The notes beneath the pieces are model-generated. The model did not search any database. It saw only the letters and a list, made by a program, of their open reading frames with translations, and was not told where the DNA came from. DNA of 64,000 nucleotides from the NCBI RefSeq assembly GCF_964204645.1, contig NC_134029.1, positions 16,262,450 to 16,326,449 of the forward strand, given 5' to 3'. Below are positions 10,764-21,794 of this stretch, one piece after another (positions within the stretch are counted from its first letter, which is position 1; every line of letters starts with the position of its first letter). This stretch comes from Tubulanus polymorphus. Its lineage: Eukaryota; Nemertea; Palaeonemertea; Tubulaniformes; Tubulanidae. The position numbers and the translations under genes are program-made.

Positions 10764-13700
10764 CTAAGAAGGAAAACCGCTCATAAATAAAAATTCAATA
10801 TTTTACATGAATTGATTAGCCTATCTATCTACCTGAAGTCAGAACTTACTCAATAACTGTATTCGTACAAACAATTAATTCCGGTTTTGAATTCCACTGA
10901 TGGTAAGATATATAATAATATGTGCACAACCATAGCCATTGTTGTCCTTTGGTTAAAAACCTGTAGTAACAAGACACTCCTTCGCCAGACTGGGCCACTA
11001 GATAACCAGAAAATACATTGCTCGTGTGTTATATAGAATTAGATTGTTTGCACCGAATGATTAAATCCATGAACTTACATTGTTTATGACATTCAGTTAG
11101 TTTATTCAAATCATCAGGATGACAATAATCATAACCGGATGTTCCCAAAACTTCAAATGGCTGGAAACCAATAATTGGAGCGGCCCTATAAAATCATCAT
11201 TTTTAATCATATTTTTGATCACCAATCCACCATACTAGACTACCTGGCGAATATCTGAAGTATGTAAGGTATCTATTCAGACTGAAACTGCGCAGGTTTC
11301 TATGCGACCAAGCACTAGACTGTACAGGGAAAATCTGCATATGAGTCTTTAGATTGCGCTTATTGCCTTTAACGCTTTGAGGCCATAAGCATGCTTGATA
11401 AACTCTACCAAGCTCATAGATTAATATGGCTGATAACGCCTTAAAGTAAATGAAAGGCAAGCTGAAATCCCATCCTGATATGTTAGATTCATTCCCAAAA
11501 ATATGCCCATCTCTCATTTCAATAAACTATGGCAAACACAAAGAACCTAGAAGCCTAACAATTAAGACCTAAATTTCCACAACAAAAGCATATTCAAAAT
11601 TTCATCCAACTGGGATAAAAGCATTAATTCTTGTGTATTACATCATGTTGTGCTTACCTGTGATCTAAAAATAAAAACTTCCACTCAATACTGTGTCGGG
11701 ATATGAATTCTCTCATACTATTATCCGGTGTATGAATTTCACGTAATAATGGTGCATTATTTAGTCGTAAAATACAACAGAAATATTCATCCTTATTCAC
11801 TTCTTTGGTATACACAGAATCTATGATAAATGAATAATATGAATAAAACAAGAGTTCCAGGGACACCATGCCCACTTGGTGAAATGCTCGATAATCTGAC
11901 AGTTTCAGTATACAACACCACATGGTGAACATACACAGGTGTGTTTTCAGTAGATATATGTAACTAGGGGTCCAGGGACACCATGCCCACTTGGGAAGTG
12001 GTTTCAAATGCTCAACAATCTAACAATTTCAATATTCAACGCCCTCTGGTGACCATATACAAAAACCAATGACCTTGAAACTCAATGCAATCATAAAACA
12101 TGTCAGCAGCTACGATTTTGTAATTGATTGTGATAACAAAAATGCCTCGTTACTAATTTACTATGGAAATACTAAGTTAATCTACTATTCAACGCCCCCT
12201 GGTGACCATATTCAAAACCCAATAACCTTGTAACTCACCATATTCATAGAACATGTCATGAACTACAACTTTGCAATTGTTCATGGTAACAAAATATGCC
12301 TAGGTACCAATATAATAAGGAAATACCAGGTTATTCTACTATTCAACGCCCCCTGGTGACAATATAGAGTAACTAATTTCCTTAAAACTCACCACAATCA
12401 TAGACGATGTCATGAGCTACAACTTTGCAATTGATTGCGGTAACAAAATATGTATTGGTACAAATATAATATAGAAATACTAAGATATTGTATTATTCAA
12501 CGCCCCCTGGTGGCCATATACAAAAAACAATGAACTTGAAACTCACCCCAATCATAGAACACGTTATACGCTACAACTTTCTAATTCATTGTTGTAACAA
12601 AATATGCTTAGGTAACAATATAGTGTCGAAAAACTTTTTCCCACCTACGAATGAGTACTAATGACACCAAGATGGCCGCCAATTGCGTCATAATTGGCGG
12701 ATCAAAAATACCTATCTCAGGTATAAAACATCCCTTTACAAAGAATACCCATCACAAATTGCAATGAGAAATGGCAAACCAGTAGGAAGCTACAGGACCT
12801 AGAATTCTGGCCAAAATTGACATTTTTGGGCACTAAAAAGGTCATAGGACGGCCATCTTGAGTCAGATGGACCCAATTTTTCTTATGCTGATGGGCCCTT
12901 GGTAGATTCAAATATATTCGAAAGATCAAGGTAATTGATCATATTGTCTTCAAAATTTCCCTCGTAAACTTCGAAAATGTGTAAAAAGTGCTGATTTTGG
13001 CGAACAACAATGCTGGTCGGCCATCTTGATTCTGATAGGGCCAGTTTTTGGGCTGAAGATGTGTCTAGGGTAGATACATGTATAAACCAAATATCAAGAC
13101 ATTACCTTGAAGCGTCTTCAAAAGTTCCCAAAATAACTGGATTCCGTCTACGGACGAACGGACGGACGGACGACGGACGAAAAGTGAACGCAATAGCCCG
13201 CTGGGACTAAAGTCCCAAGTGGGCTAAAAAGCAAACAGCAAGAAAATCTATTGAGGCATCTTCGAGATATCCGAAGTAACTGCATTCAGCCTATGGAGAG
13301 ATGGACATATGAAAAGCGAATTCCAATAGTCAGCTGGAATTTAAGTCCCAAGTAAACCAACAAGAATCCATAATTTCACTGACTAATAAGGTACATACCA
13401 GAATCACCGCAATTCTTTAAACAGCCTTGACTTTCAACTTTTTGGAAGGCACCTTTCTCATTTGAATTCATAGTTTTCATGTGAAATTGCAAGTATAATT
13501 GATTATCTACTTATTTGAGAAAAAAAAGGAGGAACATTTTTATTAACAATCAAACAATAATCAACTGACATTCATGTATGAAATTTTCAAAAGAATGATG
13601 CGTACCTTTTCCATTATTGCTTGTCAGATTCATCCTATGCCTAGCTAACCGATTGTACACATCAATTCTGTCTTCTTTATGAATGAAATCAAATATTGAA

Positions 13701-16700
13701 TGGTTGTGCAATTCATACTGAAATCACATTACATACAATTATAATGATACATCATACTATTCATTCATGCAATATACATGTATTTAGAAAAATATGTATC
13801 AGGAAATAAATATACATACAGGGAAATAACCTAAAATTGGTTTAACATTGTCTGATATATAAGCTATTTTACCAGTTACATTAAAAACCATTAAAAATCC
13901 ATGAGTAGCCTGCAAAAGAAAACAATTTTTTCATTAAGGATACAAAGGCACCAAACCCTGAAGGCAAACAGACAATCAGATCTTTATCTTACTGGTAGCA
14001 ATTGATTTACAATGCCCAGATAAAGAAAATGAAAATCACATAAATATGTAAGACATTCTACTGATTCCTGGGACACAATGACAAACAGTTGGCAATAAAT
14101 GATATGACATCTGTATTTTCAATCATGGCCTCTAATCACAGAAATCCACGTAACCGCAGAAACTTATCATCCATGTATGGTCGATCCTTAAAATGTTTCA
14201 GGAAACACCCCCCGCCCCTGATAAGGTTTCTGAGTAAATAAATTTCATACTTACATCGAGCATTATTTGAATAAATTCGTCATTTGTTAAAAAAGAAGGT
14301 TTCCAATTTTCTTCGATTTCATGTGCTTGTGACTCCATTGCAATATCTGCACAAATACAAAATATCAACACACAAAAATGAATCAGCGGCAGATCCAGGG
14401 GGGTTGCACAGGGGGGCACGTGCACCCCCAAATTTCTTATGGACCGACCTTTTCGTGAGAACGAAGACAAACATGTGAAAAATCCCTGAAAATGTGTAAA
14501 ATTATGTCGTCGTTTACAATTACCAGTGCTTTTTTTAGGGCAGTCCAACATCGTTCATGAAAGTTGGGAAAATCACTTTTCAAATTGCGAGTTAAATCGT
14601 ACTCTGATCGTACCCAGAACGCGTCTGCGAGTCTAATTTTTAAAAATTTTCTGGGGGGAACCCCTATTTAGATTTGTACACCGTCCTCCATGGAATCCTG
14701 GATCCGACACTGTGAATAAACCTCACAGATCATTTTCGCTATGGGAATCAGGACTAATCTTAAAGGCGTCGGTTACCAACGGCCCAGGCGGACCACTTCA
14801 TTCAGGATAAGGTAGCACACGCTCGTTCTTTTTGATGAAAAATGACCCATTCCTCGATTTTATGGGTTTCTCCAAATGAGCCCTTTCCGGAGAAAATCAA
14901 GGGTGATTTCATTGAAACAGCCCCTGTTTTCCCAATTCTTTAACCCATTTCCCGTGTGATTAAGAACGCGGGTGCGTCCCATATGTTGAAGGAAGTGATC
15001 CGCAGTCCCATTAGCAAATTCAGATGTTGTTTTGGAAATAGGGCCCTGGGTAAAGTTTCACGCTTCTCCCTAACAATAAAATAGGGTCCAGGGACACCAT
15101 GCCCACTTGGGAAGTGGTTTCAAACGCTCAACAATTTAACAATTTCAATATTCAACGCCCCTGGTGACCATATACAAAAACCAATGACCTTGAAACTTAC
15201 CACAATCATAGCTCATGTCAGCAGCTACGATTTTGTAATTGATTGTGATAACAAACTATGCCTCGTTACCAATTCAATATGGAAATACTAAGTAATTCTA
15301 CTATTCAACACCCCCTGGTGACCATATGCAAAACACAATGACCTTCCAACTCACCACGATCATAGAACATGTTATGACCTACAACTTTGCAATTGATTGT
15401 CGTAACAAAATATGCCCAGGTACCAATCTGATAAGGAAATACTAAGTTATTCTACTATTCAACGCCCCCTAGTGATCGTATAGAGAAACTAATGTCCTTA
15501 AAACTCACCACAATCATAGACGATGTCATGAACTAGAACTTTGCAATTGATTGTGGTAACAAAATATGCACAGGCACAAATATAATATACAAATACTAAG
15601 TTATTGTATTATTCAAAGCCCCCTGGTGGCCAATTTTTCTTATGCTGATGGGCCCTTGGGGGATTCAAATATATATGAAAGATCAAGGTTCAAAATTTCC
15701 CTCAAAAAGTTCAAAAATGTGTAACAAGTGCTGATTTTGGAGAACAAGAGCCCCAAGGGGCACAATGGCCAGCCTGTCAGATTTGCTTTTTATAAATGAT
15801 GTAATCCGTGGGTTATATTTATCAATATACACTCCCTGCTCAATATCATTTACATAGTAAAATCGTGTGTTAACACAGACAGCAGGAACGAATGTAATAT
15901 AGAAATACTAAGTTATTGTATTGTTCAACGCCCCTGGTGGCCATATACAAAAACCAATGAGCTTGAAACTCAACAAGATCATAGACCATGTCATGAGCTA
16001 CAACTTTCCAATTGATTGAGTTAGCAAAATATGCATAGGTACGAATGTAATATAGAAATACTAAGTTATTGTATTGTTCAACGCCCCCTGGTGGCCATAA
16101 ACAAAAACCAATGAGCTTGAAACTCATCTCGATCATAGAACATGTCATGAGCTACAACTTTCCAATTGATTATAGTAGCAAAATATGCTTAAGTATCAAT
16201 TATGATGTGGAAAAACTTTTTTTCCACCTACGAATGAGTACTGATGACCCCAAGATGGCAGCCAAGTGCGTCATAATTGCCTGGTCAAAAATACCCTCTT
16301 GGATATAAAAGATCCCTTTCCAAAGAATACCCATTACAAATTGCTATGAAACATGGCACACCATTAAAAAGCTACAGTACTCAGAATTCAGGCCAAAATT
16401 GACATTTTTGGGAACAAAAAAGGTTACAGTACGGCCATCTTGAGTCTGATCGACCCAATTTTTCTCATGCCGATAGGCCCTTGGGGGATACAAATATATA
16501 CGAATGATCAAGGTTATTGATAAAAGTGTCTTCAAAATTTCCCTCGAAAACTTCAAAAATGTGTAAAAAGTGCTGATTTTGGCGAACAACAATGGCTGCC
16601 AGTCGGCCATCTTGAATCTGACAGGGCCAGTTTTTGGCCTGAAGATGTGTCTAGGGTAGATACACGTATAAACCAAATATCAAGACATTACCTTGAAGCG

Positions 16701-19700
16701 TCTTCAAAACTTTGGAACTCTCACGAACTATCTAGATGGTTATCTCTCGACCTAAATAGCTTCAAGAGCCATCTCAAAACAACTTTGTTCCATGCAGCAT
16801 ACCATTAACTCTCGGAAAGCGAATTGTATTTAACATTTTTTTGGCAGAATAAAATTTGATTGAATTTGCAATTCGGGCACATGGCTAATTAGCATATCAA
16901 GTTCATACACTCGATTTGGGAAAAGCAATTTTTTGCGAACCTTGCGCAATTGTCAAGGATGAATTTTCTGTAGAGCAAATAAAAATTCCTCCCAAACACC
17001 AAATCAACTAAAGATTTCATAGAAATCGATGTTGAAATACAATTTTAAATCTTAAAATAAAACCCGGAAGTAAAACAGTAGACGATACCGCGGGTTCACG
17101 TGAACACCTGATTTCTGTAAACGAAATGTTGGTTGTGACAAAATTGTTCAGCCGGTTTTAGGTGGTAATAAGTAGGCTACGGAAACGTAACGACCATGGT
17201 CGACTTATTCGATGAAATCAGGCCTATGTGATATCCAAATTTTGACTTTTTTATTCTCCAGACCTCCCTGATATAGAAATAAAAAATTTTGGTGGTACGA
17301 AAGTGCAATCACAGCGCCGACGGGGACAGAGCCGTGTCAGTGATCGGCGGAGTGAAAATTGAGGTGGACGAACACGAAAAAGTAGGCTATTGCGCTACTT
17401 GAATCACGAAAACTCCTGGCGCGGCCCCCGACGCTTTTCGTTAAGTAATAAAAATATCATGCAATGGGTTTTCACAATCTACTGCTGGTATTTACCGGAT
17501 TTCAATATCACTCCAAAATTCAAAGAAACCTCGAAATATCGAACTGGAATACTTCCGGTAGATATGCGCGGCTGCCCAACCGGGAAACTTATTAGTTTCA
17601 ATAGATATTGATAGGATCCATCATCTTCACCCGTCAAGGGATTCGAACCCACTAAGCTAAAGCCATGCCAGAATCGGGTCGGGGCAATCACAGCGCTTGT
17701 AACAAACCACATTAGGCTTCTGTAGAATTTCTCAGTAAATGGGCCAATCAGCGAACACGTAGCGAACGCGGAAGTATTGTCGCGTGTTGATACATAAAGT
17801 CATGCGCAAAAGCGCCAGTAATGAAATCGTGATAATTCACGTGAACAGCTGCTGATATTTTCAGATAAACCAATCACAGGGAAGACACAACTTCCTGATT
17901 GGCTGATAAAAATTGAAATTTTCCCGATTTAACTTTCGTGAAAAATGCAGAAAACATTTTTATGAGACCCTATTTCAAAATTCTGCTCGCTACGATTCCG
18001 AGAATGGATTACGCTTAAATACGTGATTTGTTCGAATATGCCCTCACTTGGCAAGCAAAAGAGCCTTTTGTGTGGAAACCATGTCATTTAAATTCGCTCC
18101 ATTTGTATAGTAATAGGCTCAGCCTACGGCTGGCCTAATAACAATAGCTGCCAGTTGGCCATCTTGATTCTGACAGGGCCAGTTTTTGGGCTGAAGATGT
18201 GTCTAGGGTAGATACACGTGTAACCCAAATATCAAGACATTACATTGAAGCGTCTTCGAAACTTCCCAAAATAACGGACGAATGGACGGACGAAAAGTTA
18301 ATGCAATGGCCCGCTGGGATTTAAGTCCCAAGTGGACTAAAAAAGTGTAAAAAGTGCTGATTGTGTAACCCAAATATGAAGACATTACATTGTCTGTTTG
18401 AAGCGTCTTCAAAACTTCCCAAAATAACTAGATTCCGTCTACGGACGGACGAACGACAGACGAAAAGTGAACGCAATAGCCCGCTGGGACTAAAGTCCCA
18501 AGTGGGCTAAAAAGTGCTGATTTTGGCGAACAACAATGGCTGCCAGTCAGCCATCTTGCTTCTGACAGGGCCAGTTTTTGGGCTGAAGAGGTGTCTAGGG
18601 TAGATACATGTGTAACCCAAATATCAAGACATTACATTGAGGCGTCTTTAAAACTTCCCAAAATAAAGTCAACTGAGGGATGGACGGACAAAAAGTGAAC
18701 GCAATAGCCCGCAGGGACTTAATTCCCAAGTGGGCTAAAAATAGTACAAACCATTATGTAGTTTAATGTAAGCAATAGTAGCTTTAAGCACAGCCGATTT
18801 GTCCATTTTACGTTCACTGCTTGAAACCATGGTGAATAGTTCGCTGATTAACAAATTGAATTGATCTCTTCGTTTCTTTTCACTTAAATTACGTGACTTT
18901 CTGAAATATATGCATCAACTCTTCCTTAGTTGAATTGAAGCTGTGTGTTAAATGGACAGTACAAAGGAACCAGTAGATAGCTGGCCTAATTGGGGAAATT
19001 TCAGAGTGAACAATCCCTTGCCGATCGACTTAAATGTCATTGGTGAGACCAGTTATTTGAATTTCTCTTCCAAAGTTTAACGCAATCGGATAACCTAAAC
19101 AGCATTTGCCATAATCCAGAACAATTTTGATAATTCACCTAGGCCTATATTAAGAATTGACATAATGAAGCATGATGTTTTTGTGTGCATTTCAGCAGCA
19201 TGGGCAGTACAGTAAACATTTTTAAGATGTACCAGGCAGCTGTATGCACCAACACAATGCAGCTGAAGCTAAATTTAAACCAAAGCTAAGAGAATTAACC
19301 CTTCAAAAATGGTTTTTTCAAAAAATAAAGCAATCCCACATTTGCATGCACAAGGTTGTCTAATGATACACCATTTCAACTGCAAACAATCCCAATTACC
19401 CCATCCTATGAATTTGGTGCATTGATTAAAATATATTTGACAGACAGCCAATATTCAAAACGGTCAAAAAGGTAGACCAAAGCACTTCAACCATAAGTAA
19501 TTTTTGAATTTTGGAGTCTAGATTAAATTCTATAGATGCCAAACACCGTTGAGTTAATGGTACAAACCTTTTGCCTTTTCCAGTTGTTTGATAATCATCT
19601 TCACTTTCATCATACAGTTCTTCTCCACTGAAATACACAATTATATATGTATTGAAGACTCAACTTATTCTATCACTTGCTCTCCACTTTATTAATTACC

Positions 19701-19749
19701 TCGTGAATGTCGAATTTGCACCAAGTGATGTTTTCTTTCCAAAATTCAT
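10059..19749 (-). CDS. Clock: CLOCK circadian transcription factor, partial (13 coding exons)
   Basis: Exons on the minus strand: 19749-19700, 19627-19568, 18900-18752, 14346-14255, 13909-13820, 13717-13606, 13509-13399, 11820-11658, 11185-11079, 10997-10850, 10763-10675, 10580-10531, 10175-10059. All junctions are AG/GT and the phases agree, giving 446 codons without a stop. The protein has an acidic N-terminus, bHLH (residues ~37-87), PAS-A (~110-220) and PAS-B (~245-355). PAS-B carries [17 protein letters not shown] and [12 protein letters not shown], the signature of CLOCK/NPAS2. In animals CLOCK pairs with BMAL/CYCLE and activates E-box genes in the nucleus. The glutamine-rich C-terminus expected for the family is not seen; exons beyond 10059 may lie further left or outside the window. 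Introns are filled with mobile elements. Confidence 0.93.
10209..10307. repeat. TTA/ATT microsatellite
   Basis: Run of imperfect ATT trinucleotides (TTATTATTATT…) within the intron between CLOCK exons 12 and 13. Confidence 0.85.
10850..11820 (-). CDS. Clock: CLOCK exons 8-10: PAS-B domain
   Basis: Exon 8 (11820-11658) ends with [12 protein letters not shown]. Exon 9 (11185-11079) encodes [18 protein letters not shown]. Exon 10 (10997-10850) encodes [15 protein letters not shown] and [13 protein letters not shown]. These strings are the most conserved part of CLOCK/NPAS2 and make the assignment secure. Introns here are short apart from one carrying copy 2 of the Helitron-like family. Confidence 0.95.
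11851..13230 (+). mobile_element. Helitron-like/fold-back element, copy 2 with duplicated 5' end
   Basis: A diverged 5' end (TTCCAGGGACACCATGCCC) at 11851 is followed by a second, better conserved one at ~11964. Four core repeats containing CAACGCCCCCTGGTGACC (~12036, 12190, 12345, 12498) lead to a unique part with GATGGCCGCCAATTGCG and the 3' hairpin ending AAGTCCCAAGTGGGCTAAAA at 13230. A further degraded 3' end follows at 13232-13372. It sits in the CLOCK intron between exons 7 and 8. Confidence 0.8.
13399..14346 (-). CDS. Clock: CLOCK exons 4-7: PAS-A region
   Basis: Exon 4 (14346-14255) carries [12 protein letters not shown], matching the CLOCK linker into PAS-A. Exon 5 (13909-13820) has the PAS core [16 protein letters not shown]. 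Exon 6 (13717-13606) has [11 protein letters not shown]. Exon 7 (13509-13399) contains the NQLYLQFHM strand. The acceptor of exon 7 follows a T-rich tract (TTTTTTTCTCAAATAAG). PAS-A mediates pairing with the BMAL/CYCLE partner. Confidence 0.9.
14384..14712. mobile_element. hAT-like MITE
   Basis: Inverted ends: CAGCGGCAGATCCAGG at the left and the reverse complement of CAGTGTCGGATCCAGG at the right. Flanked by the direct repeat TGAAT (14379-14383 and 14713-14717). The end sequence CAGTG..GGATCCAGG is typical of hAT-type elements. No transposase. Lies in the CLOCK intron just upstream of exon 4. Confidence 0.7.
15082..15748 (+). mobile_element. Helitron-like/fold-back element, copy 3 (3' truncated)
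   Basis: Begins TAGGGTCCAGGGACACC and contains three to four core repeats. It jumps at ~15631 from a core repeat directly into the unique region (TTATGCTGATGGGCCC) and stops at ~15748 (GCTGATTTTGGAGAACAA) without the 3' hairpin. Confidence 0.7.
15893..18138. repeat. Composite interspersed repeat, copy B
   Basis: Near-identical partner of 1-2208. It has a Helitron-like part (15893-~16712), a LINE 3' coding remnant beginning TGGAACTCTC at ~16714, a tRNA-type B box on the minus strand (17639-17650), and a terminal CAGCC-tac-GGCTG hairpin with CTAA at 18138. It lies in the large CLOCK intron between exons 3 and 4. The sequence beyond 18138 differs from that beyond copy A, so 2208/18138 marks a true element end rather than the limit of a larger duplication. 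Confidence 0.8.
18139..18741 (+). repeat. Tandem array of Helitron-like 3' ends
   Basis: Three successive partial units of the family, each ending in the terminal hairpin: (G/A)TCCCAAGTGG(A/G)CTAAAA at ~18342, ~18512 and 18741. Each unit holds only the last 170-230 bp of the element (from GCTGATTTTGGCGAACAACAA onward). The last unit ends about 10 bp from the bHLH exon splice donor. Confidence 0.75.
18752..18900 (-). CDS. Clock: CLOCK exon 3: bHLH DNA-binding domain
   Basis: Encodes the basic region [14 protein letters not shown] followed by helix 1 ([10 protein letters not shown]), loop and helix 2 ([16 protein letters not shown]). The basic residues that contact the E-box (E-K-K-R-R) are all present. 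The 5' splice site (G|GTTTGT) is only ~10 bp from the end of a Helitron-like array at 18139-18741, which occupies the start of the next intron. Confidence 0.93.
19568..19749 (-). CDS. Clock: CLOCK exons 1-2 (N-terminus)
   Basis: The start ATG at 19749 begins [10 protein letters not shown] and the exon ends with a GTAATT donor. Exon 2 (19627-19568) encodes an acidic stretch ([19 protein letters not shown]) leading into the basic region and is preceded by a TTTCAG acceptor. The acidic run ahead of the basic helix is typical of the family. Any 5' untranslated exon lies to the right and is not identified. Confidence 0.85.
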
Positions 19750-20459
19750 GTTGCATTGATGAACAAAGCATAGACTAGAATGCTTGGGAGAATGTCCCTC
19801 TAGTGACATAGGACTTGAGACACTGCAGCAAAGAAGCTATAGGCCTTATCTACATCCCTATCTTTTTACAAGCATCATACTGGAATCCACTGCCGTACTG
19901 CGAAGAAGTTGGTACCGGTATTTTCACAGAAAGGTCGCACATGGATAATTACTACTAATTCAATTAGAAAAAAATAGTGAGAACAAATCATTAGACTGCA
20001 TTCAAGTAGCTTTTATTCTTGAAAGTCAGAGCAATTACATGCCAACATTATACTGTAGATTCTGTTTAACTTGAATTCATTGGGACCAAAAACAAATCAA
20101 CGAGTTAAGTGCAATTTGAGTTAGGGTTTTCAACGTTAAATTGGCCAAATTAAATCATAAGAAATCGCTTTGTTTAATTAGATGCTAAGGGAGCGTTCAC
20201 AAATTACGTACCTCAAAATCTCCCATTTTTCTGACCCCCCCTCCCCCCTTATACCACCTTTGTACCAAATTCACTGACCCCCCTCTAAGGTACGTACCAT
20301 CGCACCCATGATGAATTACAGTCGATAGAAGTGGAGAGGTCATTTTCAGATTCACGATTAGTTACCAGCCTTGTTTTTTTATTATACAGGGATACTGGAG
20401 GTGGTCAGTGATACTGGTTTTATTCATTTACTATCGATTGTGACAAGGCCCTGTGTAGA
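19750..20459. other. Upstream flank of CLOCK; MITE-like palindromic patch
   Basis: No coding sequence recognised and no CACGTG E-box seen. At ~20188-20302 a stretch starts GAGCGTTCACAAATTACGTACC, runs through C-rich tracts and ends in AAGGTACGTACC, suggesting a small inverted-repeat element. The 15-mer ACTATCGATTGTGAC near 20435 recurs near 24627. Confidence 0.45.
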
Positions 20460-21667
20460 CTAGGGGTCCAGGGACACCATGCCCACTTGGGAAGTGGTTC
20501 CAAATGCTCAACAATCTAACAATTTCAAAATTCAACGCCCCCTGGTGACCATATACAAAAACCAATGACCTTGAAACTCACCACAATCATAGAACATGTC
20601 AGCAGCTACGATTTTGTAATTGATTGTGATAACAAAATATGCCTCGTTACCAATTTAATATGGAAATACTAAGTTATTCTACTATTCAACGCCCCCTGGT
20701 GACCATATTCAAAACCCAATGACCTCGAAACTCACCACAATCATAGAACATGTCAATTTTGCAATTGATCATGGTAACAAAATATGCCTAGGTACCAATA
20801 TAATAAGGAAATACTACGTTATTCTACTATTCAACGCCCCCTGGTGACCATATAGAAAAACTAATGTCCTTAAAACTCGCAACAATCATAGATGATGTCA
20901 TGAGCTACAACTTTCCAATTGATTGTGGTTACAAAATATGCATAGGTACGAATATAATAAAGAAATGCGAAGATATTATTCAACGCCCCCTGGTGGCCAT
21001 ATGCGAAATCCAATTACCTTGAAACTCACCACAATCATAGAACACATTATGAGCTACAACTTTCTAATTGATTGTGGTAGCAAAATACGCTTAGGTATCA
21101 ATATAATGTGGAAAAACTTTTTCCCACTTACGAATGAGTACTGGTGACACCAAGATGGCCGCCAATTGCGTCATAATTGGCTGATGAAAAATACCTGTCT
21201 CAGGTATAAAACATCCCTTTCCAAAGAATACCCATCACAAATTGCAATGAGAAATGGCAAACCAGTAGGAAGCTACAGGACTCAGAATTCGGGCAAAAAT
21301 TAACATTTTTGGGCACTAAAAAGGTCATCTTGAATCCGATCGACCTAACTTTTATTATGCTGATGGGCCCTGGGGGGATTCACATATATCCGAAAGATCA
21401 AGGTAATTGATCGAAGCGTCTTCAAAATTTCCCTCAAAAAGTTTAAAAATGTGTAAAAAGTGCAGATTTTGGCGAACAACAATGGTTGCCAGTTGGCCAT
21501 CTTGATTCTGACAGGGCCAGTTTTTGGGTTACCTTGAAGCGTCTTCAAAACTTCCCAAAATACTGGATTCCGTCTACGGACGGACCGACGGATGCTATAA
21601 CGGATGGACGACGGACGAAAAGTGAACGCAATAGCCCGCTGGGACTAAAGTCCCAAGTGGGCTAAAA
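20460..21667 (+). mobile_element. Helitron-like/fold-back element, copy 4 (best copy)
   Basis: Full-length ~1.2 kb copy. The 5' end is CTAGGGGTCCAGGGACACC with CCCACTTGGG close behind. Four core repeats of ~145-157 bp follow, each with CGCCCCCTGGTG(A/G)CCATA (20533, 20690, 20834, 20981). Next comes a unique part with GATGGCCGCCAATTGCG, a short CGGACGGAC-rich stretch and a 3' hairpin (TAGCCC…TGGGACTAAAGTCCCA…GGGCTA) ending CTAAAAA. There is no protein gene, so the family must be mobilised in trans. The hairpin/CTAA end and the core tandem repeats recall Helitron/Helentron-derived elements of bivalves ('pearl' type); this is inference. Confidence 0.75.
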
Positions 21668-21794
21668 ATGGCTCTATATTGTTGTAGTGCCTGTGACACC
21701 ATCAACATTGCCAATAACAACAAAACAAGGAGGATGGATGAAGGAAGTGTCAAATCAAATGCCCATCATATTCATTCAAGTGCCTGTCTCTACC

